From the NCBI GenBank assembly GCA_050944355.1, contig JBMNQX010000024.1, positions 1 through 17,845 of the forward strand: a stretch of DNA of 17,845 bases. The letters run 5' to 3'. A program made the position numbers and the translations under genes. The notes below the pieces were generated by a model. That model was not told the DNA's origin, made no database searches, and saw nothing but the letters and a program-made list of their open reading frames with translations. This document shows positions 8,665 to 15,543 of the stretch, piece by piece. Position 1 is the first letter of the stretch, and each line of letters opens with the position of its first letter. This DNA comes from UBA4285 sp050944355. Its GTDB lineage: Bacteria > Bacillota > Clostridia > Lachnospirales > Lachnospiraceae.

Positions 8665-8786
8665 AGTACCTGCTCCTTTCATGAGCTGAATCAGACCTGA
8701 GGTGGTGCCCCCAACAGGCCGGGCAGAATCCGGGACGTCCGCAGCCGCGGAAATCCGGACTATGCCAGATTGACAGTTACCTTGTT
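8665..8786 (-). promoter_or_regulatory. Structured GC-rich thiC leader, class unknown
   Basis: About 115 bases lie between the predicted thiC start of transcription and its ATG. They can form a TCCGC/GCGGA hairpin with a 4-base loop (8738-8751) and a TGCCC/GGGCA hairpin with a 10-base loop (8706-8725). GCTC upstream of the SD can pair with its GAGC. I find neither the CUGAGA box nor the other conserved TPP-riboswitch segments in the right order. It may be an unrecognised regulatory leader or simple spacer. The rest of the thiC-pgi intergenic region holds only the two promoters described separately. Confidence 0.35.
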
Positions 8787-8815
8787 ATGCTAGCTCCATG
8801 AAAAATGTCCTGCAA
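8787..8815 (-). promoter_or_regulatory. Candidate thiC promoter
   Basis: On the minus strand TTGCAG (8815-8810) and TAGCAT (8792-8787) are separated by 17 bases. The -10 is fair and the -35 is moderate. Motif matching only. Confidence 0.4.
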
Positions 8816-8856
8816 CCACATTTCCCGTCAAACAGGGCCCGGGTCCGAAGTTTGTG

Positions 8857-8865
8857 TGATATAAT
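8857..8865 (+). promoter_or_regulatory. Extended -10 promoter for pgi
   Basis: TGATATAAT is a perfect extended -10 (TGN followed by TATAAT at 8860-8865). There is no good -35, as is common for extended -10 promoters. AAAGGA at 8905-8910 then gives a ribosome binding site 8 bases before the GTG start of pgi. Confidence 0.6.
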
Positions 8866-8918
8866 ATCAATATATTTGAAGATGTACATTCAAAATTGAA
8901 TGGGAAAGGAAGTTCACA

Positions 8919-10499
8919 GTGGCAGAGTGGAAAAACTTTGATAAACTTGCCGCGGCGAGAGACCTGAGAGATGAAGCGAGGGTCGATCTGAAAGCCGTTA
9001 TGAGCGGGGCGAACGGCGCTGAGCGTGTCAGAAAGTATCATGTTCCGATGGCTGAGGGGCTTGACTACAACTACGCGGCCAAGGCTGTCGACAGCAGAAT
9101 TCTCGAGAAGCTCGTAAATCTTGCGAATGAGGCGCAGCTTGCGGAAAAATTCAGGGAGCTCTACAACGGCGCCGTGATCAACACCGGTGAGAAGAGACTG
9201 GTGCTGCATCACCTGACAAGAGGACAGCTCGGAAATCCGGTCATTGCCGACGGAGTCGACAAAAGAGCTTTCTACGTAAAACAGCAGGAGAGAATCGCGG
9301 ATTTCGCAAACAAGGTACATGCCGGCGAGATCGTCAATGAAAAAGGCGAAAAGTTCACGACCGTCGTTCAGATCGGAATCGGCGGCAGCGATCTCGGCCC
9401 GAGAGCCATGTATCTGGCACTTGAGAACTGGGCGAAGGCAAACGGAAAGCTTGCCATGACGGCTAAGTTCATCAGCAACGTAGACCCGGATGACGCCGCG
9501 CAGGTTCTCAATTCGACCGACGTTGCGCACGCGATCTTCATTCTGGTATCGAAGTCAGGCACGACACTCGAGACCCTGACAAATGAGACATTTGTCAAGA
9601 ACGCTCTTGTAAAGGAAGGCCTTGATCCGGCGAAACACATGATCGCCGTGACAAGTGAGACGAGCCCGCTCGCAAAGAATGAGGGCTATCTTGCGGCGTT
9701 CTTCATGGATGACTATATCGGCGGCCGGTATTCTTCGACGTCGGCTGTCGGCGGCGCTGTACTTTCTCTGGCGTTCGGTCCGGAAGTATTCGCACAGTTC
9801 CTCGAGGGTGCGGCAAATGAAGACAAACTGGCGGCTGAGAGCGATCCGATGAAGAATCCGGATATGCTTGACGCGCTGATCGGCGTCTACGAGAGAAATT
9901 TCCTGGGATACGAGAGCACGGCAATTCTGCCTTATTCGCAGGCGCTTTCGCGTTTCCCGGCGCATCTGCAGCAGCTCGACATGGAGAGCAACGGCAAGAG
10001 CGTCAACCGTTTCGGCGAGCCGGTTTCATATCCGACCGGACCGGTCATTTTCGGCGAGCCGGGCACAAATGGACAGCATTCGTTCTATCAGCTGCTTCAT
10101 CAGGGCAGAAACATTATTCCGCTGCAGTTCATCGGATTCAGAAAGAATCAGTGCGGAATGGACGACACAATTCAGGGCAGCACCAGCCAGCAGAAGCTGT
10201 GCGCAAACGTTGCGGCCCAGATCGTCGCGTTTGCCTGCGGAAGATCAAATGAGAATCTCAACAAGAATTTCGAGGGCGGCCGTCCGTCGAGTATCATCAT
10301 CGGCGATCAGGTCAACCCGAGAACACTCGGCGCTCTCCTCGCGCACTACGAGAACAAGGTTATGTTCCAGGGATTCTGCTGGAATCTGAACAGCTTCGAT
10401 CAGGAAGGCGTTCAGCTGGGCAAGATCCTCGCGAAGAAGGTTCTTGCGCACGAGACCGACGGAGCACTCGCGGTATACAGCGATCTGCTTGACATCTGA
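8919..10499 (+). CDS. pgi: Glucose-6-phosphate isomerase
   Basis: Interconverts glucose 6-phosphate and fructose 6-phosphate in glycolysis and gluconeogenesis, in the cytoplasm. The 526-aa protein has the sugar-phosphate loop motifs IGIGGSDLGPRAM (residues 152-164) and VSKSGTTLET (210-219). Three catalytic residues can be placed by comparison with the E. coli/mammalian enzyme: E356 in MESNGK, H387 in GTNGQHSFYQ and K502 in GVQLGK. The start is GTG at 8919, supported by AAAGGA 8 bases upstream. The next in-frame Met (residue 28) would remove conserved N-terminal sequence. It is monocistronic, with its own extended -10 promoter and a weak terminator-like hairpin after the stop, and it converges on nth. 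It links galactose-derived glucose 1-phosphate, after phosphoglucomutase, to glycolysis. Confidence 0.97.
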   Translation: MAEWKNFDKLAAARDLRDEARVDLKAVMSGANGAERVRKYHVPMAEGLDYNYAAKAVDSRILEKLVNLANEAQLAEKFRELYNGAVINTGEKRLVLHHLTRGQLGNPVIADGVDKRAFYVKQQERIADFANKVHAGEIVNEKGEKFTTVVQIGIGGSDLGPRAMYLALENWAKANGKLAMTAKFISNVDPDDAAQVLNSTDVAHAIFILVSKSGTTLETLTNETFVKNALVKEGLDPAKHMIAVTSETSPLAKNEGYLAAFFMDDYIGGRYSSTSAVGGAVLSLAFGPEVFAQFLEGAANEDKLAAESDPMKNPDMLDALIGVYERNFLGYESTAILPYSQALSRFPAHLQQLDMESNGKSVNRFGEPVSYPTGPVIFGEPGTNGQHSFYQLLHQGRNIIPLQFIGFRKNQCGMDDTIQGSTSQQKLCANVAAQIVAFACGRSNENLNKNFEGGRPSSIIIGDQVNPRTLGALLAHYENKVMFQGFCWNLNSFDQEGVQLGKILAKKVLAHETDGALAVYSDLLDI

Positions 10500-10510
10500 C
10501 CATCGGGATA

Positions 10511-10537
10511 AACCGGGATCCCCCCGGTTCCTCCTTT
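10511..10537 (+). terminator. Weak terminator-like hairpin after pgi
   Basis: AACCGGG (10511-10517) pairs with CCCGGTT (10523-10529) around a 5-base loop. The tail CCTCCTTTT is poor in T, so termination efficiency is uncertain. It sits between the converging pgi and nth genes and could act on either. Confidence 0.5.
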
Positions 10538-10546
10538 TGGGACAGT

Positions 10547-11197
10547 TTACCTGTTCACTGCCTGGGCGGCATTAGCGTAATCGCAGATGTCGTTCAGGCA
10601 GCATTTTTTACACTGCGGATTTCTGGCGGTGCAGACAGCGCGGCCGTGATCGACAAGCCGGTGGCAGAAATCATTTCCTTCCTCCGGCGGAATAATCTTC
10701 CAGAGAGCCCGTTCTACTTTGACGGGTTCTTTTATATTGTCCACGAGACCGATCCGGTTGCAGAGGCGGATACAGTGCGTGTCCGTCACGATGGCCGGTT
10801 TCCCGAATACATCGCCCATGATCAGGTTTGCGCTTTTCCGTCCGACGCCCGGGAGCTTCAGCAGCGCGTCAAAGTCATCCGGAACCTGGTCGCCATACTG
10901 TTCGTGCAGAACCTTCATGCATGCGCTGATGTCGCGCGCTTTGCTGTGCCCGAGGCCGCACGGCCGGATGATTTCCTCGATTTCAGACGGATCGGCTGCC
11001 GCCACGGATGCCACACTCGGAAATCTCTTCAGAAAATCCTGCATGACGATGTTGACGCGCTTGTCCGTGCACTGCGCGGATAGCCGCACGGAAATGAGCA
11101 GCTGCCAGGCACTGTTAAAGTCAAGCGTACACTGCGTGGCAGGGTATTGTTTCTTCAGACGTTTTATCGTTTCGAGAGCTTTTTCCTGAACCGTCAT
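10547..11197 (-). CDS. nth: Endonuclease III, DNA glycosylase/AP lyase
   Basis: Base-excision repair enzyme that removes oxidised pyrimidines and cleaves the abasic site by beta-elimination. The 216-aa length matches the family. The helix-hairpin-helix motif is LPGVGRKSAN with the Schiff-base Lys K121, followed by the conserved Asp D139 in VTDTH (K120 and D138 in E. coli). The 4Fe-4S cluster loop has C189-X6-C196-X2-C199-X5-C205, exactly the endonuclease III spacing. The ATG at 11197 overlaps the TGA of trmL by 4 bases (ATGA), with GGAGGG about 7 bases upstream. This indicates translational coupling. It is the last gene of the EamA-trmL-nth unit. Confidence 0.96.
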   Translation of the reverse strand: MTVQEKALETIKRLKKQYPATQCTLDFNSAWQLLISVRLSAQCTDKRVNIVMQDFLKRFPSVASVAAADPSEIEEIIRPCGLGHSKARDISACMKVLHEQYGDQVPDDFDALLKLPGVGRKSANLIMGDVFGKPAIVTDTHCIRLCNRIGLVDNIKEPVKVERALWKIIPPEEGNDFCHRLVDHGRAVCTARNPQCKKCCLNDICDYANAAQAVNR

Positions 11198-11697
11198 GTC
11201 TCATCCCTCCAGTGCAGCCTGTGGAGCTGCCCGTTCTCCTGCATTCCCTTAAATCCGTTCTGCCGCAGCGCCTCATAGAGAACAATTGCCGCGGAATTGC
11301 ACAGATTCAAAGACCGCTCGCCTTCCATCATCGGAATCCGGATGCAGTCCTCTTCATGGTTCACGAGAATTTCTTCCGGGATTCCCCGGCTCTCGGGCCC
11401 GAACATGATGTAATCGTCCGGTCCGAAGCGGACATCTGTGTAGACCTGATGCGCTTTCGTGGTGGCGAGCCAGATCCGCCTGCCGCCCGCTTCACTCTGC
11501 AGCTGCGCGAAATCCTCACAGATGTGAAGATCGAGCCGCGGCCAGTAGTCGAGCCCGGCGCGGCGGATGTATTTGTCATTGATGAAAAAACCGAGCGGCT
11601 TTATCAGATGCAGACTCGCTCCGGCCGCGACGCACGTGCGTCCGATGTTGCCGGTGTTGTACGGAATCTCAGGCTCATATAATACAATGTGAATCAT
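11194..11697 (-). CDS. trmL: tRNA (cytidine/uridine-34-2'-O)-methyltransferase, SPOUT family
   Basis: Methylates the 2'-hydroxyl of the wobble nucleotide of certain leucine tRNAs using SAM. At 167 aa it is a minimal SPOUT protein. The three family motifs are present: PYNTGNIGRTC (residues 12-22), MFGPESRGIPEEI (98-110) and IPMMEGERSLNLCNSAAIVLYEAL (121-144), which make the trefoil-knot SAM site. The reading frame stays open another 99 codons upstream, but that part overlaps the transporter gene and has no family resemblance. I start it at ATG 11697, where the protein opens MIHIVLYEPEIPYNTG as in homologues. The ribosome binding site GAAAGG overlaps the last codons of the transporter gene. The spacing from that gene is 5 bases. 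Confidence 0.93.
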   Translation of the reverse strand: MIHIVLYEPEIPYNTGNIGRTCVAAGASLHLIKPLGFFINDKYIRRAGLDYWPRLDLHICEDFAQLQSEAGGRRIWLATTKAHQVYTDVRFGPDDYIMFGPESRGIPEEILVNHEEDCIRIPMMEGERSLNLCNSAAIVLYEALRQNGFKGMQENGQLHRLHWRDET

Positions 11698-11702
11698 GCT
11701 TT

Positions 11703-12560
11703 TTAAGCCTTTCTGATATTGACGATGAGAATTCCGATGACAAATGTGAGAGTTCCTCCCACTACCCAGCCAGTCACCGGTTCGTGGAAGAGGATGGCTG
11801 ACCAGAGAATGGCGAGAATTGACATCGAACTCTGAATGATCGTGACGATGAGAGCCGAGACATTTTTCAGGGACAGAGCCTGCAGCAGGAAACCGATGGA
11901 AGTAGTCATGCCGAGATACAGGATGCCCAGGAGCGATACGGGTGTGAACGTTCCTGTGACAACCTTTCCGCCGGCCGGAATAAACGGAAGACACACGATA
12001 GCGCCGATAAGGAACATGGAAAATGTTGCCTTGAGCGGGTCCAGCTGCTGCACCAGTTTCTTCTGGACGACATTGAACAGTCCGGCACCGACGCCGCCGA
12101 GACTTAAGATCAGCAGAAGACGGCCCTGACCGCTCAGGAATGCAGAGGCGCTCGCGCCGTTCCAGGATACCGTGACAACGCCGACGATCGTCAGAAGAGT
12201 ACCGATGAGTTTGCGGAATGTCATCTTGTCCTCTTTCATAAGTGTGGAGACAATCAGAACCGTTATGGTCTGAGCCGGCAGTACAAGAACCGTTCCATAC
12301 GAATAGCCCGACATGACGCCGTAGTTTTCTGCCATGTAGTGAACCGCCTTGAAGATTCCTCCCAGAATGACAAGCATACTGAAAGCCGGTCTGACGGATT
12401 TTCGGCGGAAAAGCTGGATCACAAGCAGAATCAGGCTTCCGAGCGCAAAACGACAGAACGATGTTGCAAACGGAGAGAGAAAACTTCCGGTGAGCTTGAT
12501 GGCGATGCCGCCAAAGCTGAACATAAGTGTCTGCAGAATGAGATAGAGATACGATGACAT
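11703..12560 (-). CDS. EamA-family (drug/metabolite transporter superfamily) membrane transporter
   Basis: A 285-aa integral membrane protein with about ten hydrophobic segments in two EamA repeats. The first half opens with YLYLILQTLMFSFGGIAIKL and contains FATSFCRFALGSLILL. The second begins near GRLLLILSLGGVGAGLFNVVQKK and ends with WVVGGTLTFVIGILIVNI. The duplicated pattern of helix pairs, with a conserved Pro/Gly-containing helix before the repeat boundary (LVLPAQTITVLIV), is typical of 10-TM DMT carriers. The substrate (amino acids, nucleosides, drugs or others) cannot be told from sequence. ATG 12560 is preferred over ATG 12581 because GAGGTG lies 9 bases before it. It is the first gene of the unit with trmL and nth. 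Confidence 0.88.
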   Translation of the reverse strand: MSSYLYLILQTLMFSFGGIAIKLTGSFLSPFATSFCRFALGSLILLVIQLFRRKSVRPAFSMLVILGGIFKAVHYMAENYGVMSGYSYGTVLVLPAQTITVLIVSTLMKEDKMTFRKLIGTLLTIVGVVTVSWNGASASAFLSGQGRLLLILSLGGVGAGLFNVVQKKLVQQLDPLKATFSMFLIGAIVCLPFIPAGGKVVTGTFTPVSLLGILYLGMTTSIGFLLQALSLKNVSALIVTIIQSSMSILAILWSAILFHEPVTGWVVGGTLTFVIGILIVNIRKA

Positions 12561-12596
12561 AAATTCACACACCTCAGGCATGTATCGGATTTTTTA

Positions 12597-12605
12597 ATCA
12601 TACCA
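12597..12605 (-). promoter_or_regulatory. Extended -10 promoter for the EamA-trmL-nth unit
   Basis: On the minus strand the sequence reads TGGTATGAT, a TGN plus TATGAT extended -10 (TATGAT at 12602-12597). No convincing -35 is seen. The leader to ATG 12560 would be about 30 bases. Confidence 0.4.
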
Positions 12606-12621
12606 TACCATGCGGCAATTG

Positions 12622-12630
12622 TGCTAAAAT
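12622..12630 (+). promoter_or_regulatory. Extended -10 promoter for buk
   Basis: TGCTAAAAT gives a TGN plus TAAAAT extended -10 (12625-12630) without a clear -35. It lies back to back with the EamA promoter, about 20 bases away. Confidence 0.45.
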
Positions 12631-12666
12631 CAGATCTGTAAGTTATTGAAGGGAAATCCAAGGAAC

Positions 12667-13749
12667 ATGAAACAGTACAAGATTCTGTGCATCAATCCCG
12701 GGTCGACATCGACCAAGGTTTCGCTGCACCGGAATGAGGAAAAGATCTTTCAGACTTCTGTATTCCATGATTCCAGCATTCTGCTGAAATTTCCGAATAT
12801 TAACGATCAGCTTCCCTATCGGATGAAGGTGGTCAAACGCTTTATCAAAGACAACAATATCGATCTCAGCGATCTGGACGCCATTGTCGGGCGCGGCGGG
12901 AGTTGCGCACCCTGCGAGAGCGGAACATATCTTGTAAACCGGAAACTGATTGAAGACACAAAAAACTGCCGCGGAGGCCTGTATCATTCGTCTATGCTCG
13001 GCGTGCAGATGGCAGCGGAGCTGCACCGCGAATACGGCGGACTGGTTCTCATGGTGGATCCGCCTGTCGTCGATGAACTGCAGGACGTAGCCCGGCTGAC
13101 CGGCGTCAAAGGGATCAGACGCAGAGCCGTCTCACACGCTTTGAATCTGAAGGCGACGGCGCGACATCATGCACAGCTGATGGGTGAGAAATATGAAGAA
13201 CACAATTACATCGTCTGTCACATCGACGGCGGAATTTCCATCACCGCCCACCGCCATGGGCGCATGATCGACGGCAATGACGCGGGCGGCGGCGAAGGGC
13301 CATTTACGCCGACACGGATGGGCAGTATGGCGGTGACGGATGTGCTCAGATATTTTCAGAATAAAACGCCGAAAGAAATCCGTGATCTCTGTTCTCAGGC
13401 CGGAGGACTCAGCAGTTATTTCGGAACATCGGATTCCGATAAAATTCACGCCAGGATCGAAGCGGGAGACGAAGAGGCAAAGGCGGTATGGGAAGCCGGC
13501 ATTTATCAGTGCTGCAAATGGATCGGCTCGATGGCCGCTGTGCTTGAAGGCCAGGTTGACGCCATTGTTCTGACAGGCGGTCTGATGCGCTTCCCGGAAA
13601 TCGAGGACACCATCCGCAAAAGATGCGGCTTTATTGCTCCGGTTTACTCATATCCCGGCGAGCTGGAGCACGAGGCGATGGCTGCGGGCGCGTACCGCGT
13701 GCTCACCGGACAGGAGAAACCCAAAATTTATACAGGAACTGCTGACTGA
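12667..13749 (+). CDS. buk: Butyrate kinase
   Basis: Transfers phosphate between butyryl phosphate (or branched-chain acyl phosphates) and ADP, making ATP in the last step of butyrate formation. The 360-aa protein belongs to the acetokinase/ASKHA fold. It starts KILCINPGSTSTKVSLH, the phosphate-1 motif of the butyrate kinase branch. It has GRGGSCAPCESGTY, VCHIDGGISITAHRHG, NDAGGGEGPFTPTRMG and a C-terminal LTGGLMRFPEIED plus FIAPVYSYPGELEHEAMAAGAYRVL. ATG 12667 gives the normal family N-terminus. A TTG at 12646 is in frame but lacks an upstream ribosome site. GAAGGG (12648-12653) is 13 bases from the ATG, longer than ideal. Phosphotransbutyrylase (ptb), the usual partner, is absent on both sides. 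An SGNH hydrolase gene follows 11 bases after the stop. Confidence 0.93.
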   Translation: MKQYKILCINPGSTSTKVSLHRNEEKIFQTSVFHDSSILLKFPNINDQLPYRMKVVKRFIKDNNIDLSDLDAIVGRGGSCAPCESGTYLVNRKLIEDTKNCRGGLYHSSMLGVQMAAELHREYGGLVLMVDPPVVDELQDVARLTGVKGIRRRAVSHALNLKATARHHAQLMGEKYEEHNYIVCHIDGGISITAHRHGRMIDGNDAGGGEGPFTPTRMGSMAVTDVLRYFQNKTPKEIRDLCSQAGGLSSYFGTSDSDKIHARIEAGDEEAKAVWEAGIYQCCKWIGSMAAVLEGQVDAIVLTGGLMRFPEIEDTIRKRCGFIAPVYSYPGELEHEAMAAGAYRVLTGQEKPKIYTGTAD

Positions 13750-13760
13750 AAGAGGCATAC

Positions 13761-14657
13761 ATGACCTATGAAGGAGGACGCAGGGGGGCAGCTCGCAGAC
13801 ACAGAACCAGGATGGGGCTATATGCCATCGTCATGATTCTGGTTATTCTGTGTGCTGATATAACATACAAAATGGGGGAAGATGAACCGGCGACAGACAG
13901 TGAATCAGAACTGGACCCGGATATTACAAAACTCAGCGAGAGCATGCTGACGCGAAAAGGAGTCTATTCGGTTGTCGATGAAATGGTGATCAACTGCTGG
14001 GGCGATTCCATGACGGAAGGCGTCAACGGAGACGGCATTTCCTATCCGGAAGTGCTTGAGGATCTGACCGGCATCAAAACGAACAATTTCGGCGTCGCCG
14101 GTGAGAATACGCTGCAGATCATGGAGCGTTCCGCGGAATACGGCGATCAGAGCAATGATATTATGATTATCGAGATGGGTGATAACGGCGGATGGGAAAG
14201 TCTGCCTGAGCTGATCGAACAGTATCAGGAGATGATTGATGCGGCCGGGTGCGAACGCTATATCATCATAACGTCGACCGACGATCCTGACGATCCGGAA
14301 TCCATATGGTACGAAGAGACACCCTGTCTTGGCATTGACAACACGTCTTATGAGCAGGCACTGCTGGACGCGTTCGGCGACCATGTATTTCTGGCGCGGC
14401 GGTATCTGCTGATAAACGGCTTGAAACTAAACGGAATCGAAGCAGAGAAAGAGGATTATCGGAGGGCTTTTAACGGCGATATATCGCTCAAACTTCGTCA
14501 TTCGGAAATCGACAACACGCATCTGAACGGACTCGGATATATCGCACAGGCGATCGGCGTTTACGCAAAAGGCGTTGAACTCGGCTATTGGCAGGATACC
14601 GGAATCGACACGGGATTTGTGACGACAGAAGAAATGCTGAGCAATTTCTTCGCCTGA
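13761..14657 (+). CDS. Membrane-anchored SGNH/GDSL-type hydrolase
   Basis: A 298-aa protein with a short basic N-terminus, one hydrophobic segment (about residues 19-36) and an acidic linker (ATDSESELDPD). The catalytic domain should therefore lie outside the membrane as a signal-anchored protein. The SGNH blocks are recognisable. Block I is NCWGDSMTEG with nucleophile S83, and block II is NNFGVAGENT with G111. A block III variant is EMGDNGGW with N142 in place of the usual GxND, and block V is DNTHLNGLGY with D251 and H254 as the likely Asp-His pair. Members are esterases or carbohydrate deacetylases; the substrate is unknown. AAAGAGG (13749-13755) lies 5 bases before ATG 13761. It follows buk by 11 bases and is closed by a strong terminator, so the two genes are probably co-transcribed. 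Confidence 0.8.
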   Translation: MTYEGGRRGAARRHRTRMGLYAIVMILVILCADITYKMGEDEPATDSESELDPDITKLSESMLTRKGVYSVVDEMVINCWGDSMTEGVNGDGISYPEVLEDLTGIKTNNFGVAGENTLQIMERSAEYGDQSNDIMIIEMGDNGGWESLPELIEQYQEMIDAAGCERYIIITSTDDPDDPESIWYEETPCLGIDNTSYEQALLDAFGDHVFLARRYLLINGLKLNGIEAEKEDYRRAFNGDISLKLRHSEIDNTHLNGLGYIAQAIGVYAKGVELGYWQDTGIDTGFVTTEEMLSNFFA

Positions 14658-14693
14658 AACGACCCCTTCCACTCATCGAAAAAACAGAAACTT

Positions 14694-14735
14694 AAAAGGC
14701 ATCTGACAGATAAAAACTGTCAGATGCCTTTTTTT
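14694..14735 (+). terminator. Strong intrinsic terminator after the SGNH hydrolase gene
   Basis: GGCATCTGACAG (14698-14709) pairs perfectly with CTGTCAGATGCC (14717-14728) around a 7-base loop, followed by seven Ts. AAAA precedes the stem, so a weaker signal also exists for minus-strand transcription coming from tetR. Confidence 0.93.
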
Positions 14736-14768
14736 GGGAGAAAAGATATGGATATCAATGGCAAATGT

Positions 14769-14796
14769 ATCAGGCCGGATTCGTATCCGGCCTGAT
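14769..14796. repeat. 12-bp inverted repeat overlapping the tetR stop codon
   Basis: Arms ATCAGGCCGGAT and ATCCGGCCTGAT surround the 4-base loop TCGT. It encodes the last eight residues and the TGA stop of the TetR gene. No T-run follows on either strand, so it is not a standard intrinsic terminator by itself. Confidence 0.8.
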
Positions 14797-15423
14797 CTCA
14801 GCCGGGAGCTGAACCCGGTAGGATTCCAGAATTGAGTGTATGCACCGGTGCAGATACGGCAGATACTGCTCGAGCGTGCATGGCGTCTCGTACATTATTG
14901 TGTTGTATCCTGTAGAGTTCACAAGCTCAATGATGGTGAAGAGCAGAAGCTCCGGCGTGTCGCACTGATAGTGATTTTCCTGGAGCGCGGCAAGAAAATT
15001 CTGATAGATCTTGTTGAAGTTATTCGCATCGGACTCATCGGCCATCTCAAAAGCGTGCTCGAAAACTCCCCACGAAAGATTTTTCGAAATAAAGTTCAGC
15101 TGCATCTTGTTCTGCTGCAGATGATAGAGAATAAAATCGACGAATGCAAAAAGATATTCTTCAACCGTACCCGGTCTCGGCGTGGAATCGTCAATTGCTT
15201 TTTCGGCTTCCAGCAGAATCTGAGAGGACATCTTGGCGACAAGCTGATCGCGGAGATCATATTTGTCTTTGAAATACAGATAAAATGTGCCCTTTGCAAG
15301 GCCGGATTCCCGCACAATATCGGATATGGTCGTCTTATTGAATCCTTTTTTCGTGAAAAGAGCGTATGCGTGTTCCAGCAGGGACGTTCGCTTGAATTGC
15401 TTGTTCAGTGCGGCTTTTCCCAT
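14770..15423 (-). CDS. TetR/AcrR-family transcriptional regulator
   Basis: A 217-aa protein with a typical N-terminal TetR DNA-binding domain: LLEHAYALFTKKGFNKTTIS, then DIVRESGLAKGTFYLYFKDKYDLRDQL, where the recognition helix and the conserved GTFYLYF are unmistakable (residues about 15-60). The rest is helical and of the variable ligand-binding type, so the inducer cannot be named. It is divergent from the MMPL exporter gene with 166 bases between start codons, the classic layout of a local repressor of an efflux pump. The intergenic palindrome covers its own -35 box, suggesting autoregulation. The ribosome site AAAGGTGG is about 10 bases before the ATG. The gene ends inside a 12-bp inverted repeat. 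Confidence 0.9.
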   Translation of the reverse strand: MGKAALNKQFKRTSLLEHAYALFTKKGFNKTTISDIVRESGLAKGTFYLYFKDKYDLRDQLVAKMSSQILLEAEKAIDDSTPRPGTVEEYLFAFVDFILYHLQQNKMQLNFISKNLSWGVFEHAFEMADESDANNFNKIYQNFLAALQENHYQCDTPELLLFTIIELVNSTGYNTIMYETPCTLEQYLPYLHRCIHSILESYRVQLPAEIRPDTNPA

Positions 15424-15459
15424 TGTATGTAAGCCACCTTTCCAACTTTGGTTATTAAA

Positions 15460-15488
15460 ATTTTACACAAAAATTGACTTGAAGTCAA
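15460..15488 (-). promoter_or_regulatory. tetR promoter
   Basis: On the minus strand TTGACT (15488-15483) and TAAAAT (15465-15460) are exactly 17 bases apart, a near-consensus sigma-A promoter. The -35 lies inside the palindrome 15470-15492. Confidence 0.75.
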
Positions 15489-15492
15489 TTTT
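15470..15492. promoter_or_regulatory. Operator candidate 1: perfect 23-bp palindrome
   Basis: 11-bp arms AAAATTGACTT and AAGTCAATTTT surround a central G. The core is TGACTTGAAGTCA (15475-15487), of the form TGA-N7-TCA. It covers the tetR -35 and lies just upstream of the exporter -35. It is a likely TetR-family binding site by position and symmetry; the binding itself is inferred. Confidence 0.7.
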
Positions 15493-15497
15493 AATTA

Positions 15498-15526
15498 TTG
15501 AACTTTGGTCATTTTTGTCCTATTAT
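15498..15526 (+). promoter_or_regulatory. Promoter of the MMPL exporter gene
   Basis: TTGAAC (15498-15503) and TATTAT (15521-15526) are separated by exactly 17 bases. Transcription should begin near 15533. Operator candidate 2 overlaps the -35. Confidence 0.75.
15499..15511. promoter_or_regulatory. Operator candidate 2 (TGA-N7-TCA)
   Basis: TGAACTTTGGTCA has the same spacing as the core of the 23-bp palindrome and overlaps the exporter -35 box. The half-sites are imperfect (TGAAC against TGACC). Confidence 0.5.
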
Positions 15527-15543
15527 AGTTGAGGCTAAATAAA

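Noticed and set aside
8695..8712. T-box-like GAGGTGGTGCC on the + strand before pgi
   Set aside because: It reads TGGTGCC instead of TGGNACC, has no following terminator, lies upstream of the pgi promoter, and pgi is not a T-box gene.
8690..8800. TPP riboswitch in front of thiC
   Set aside because: The + strand contains GGACTATGCCAG, faintly like the TPP box GGATAATGCCAG, but it is on the strand facing away from thiC. The minus strand lacks the CUGAGA and other conserved boxes in order.
11698..11994. 99-codon N-terminal extension of trmL
   Set aside because: It lies within the transporter gene, shows no similarity to SPOUT proteins, and the internal ATG 11697 gives the exact family N-terminus.
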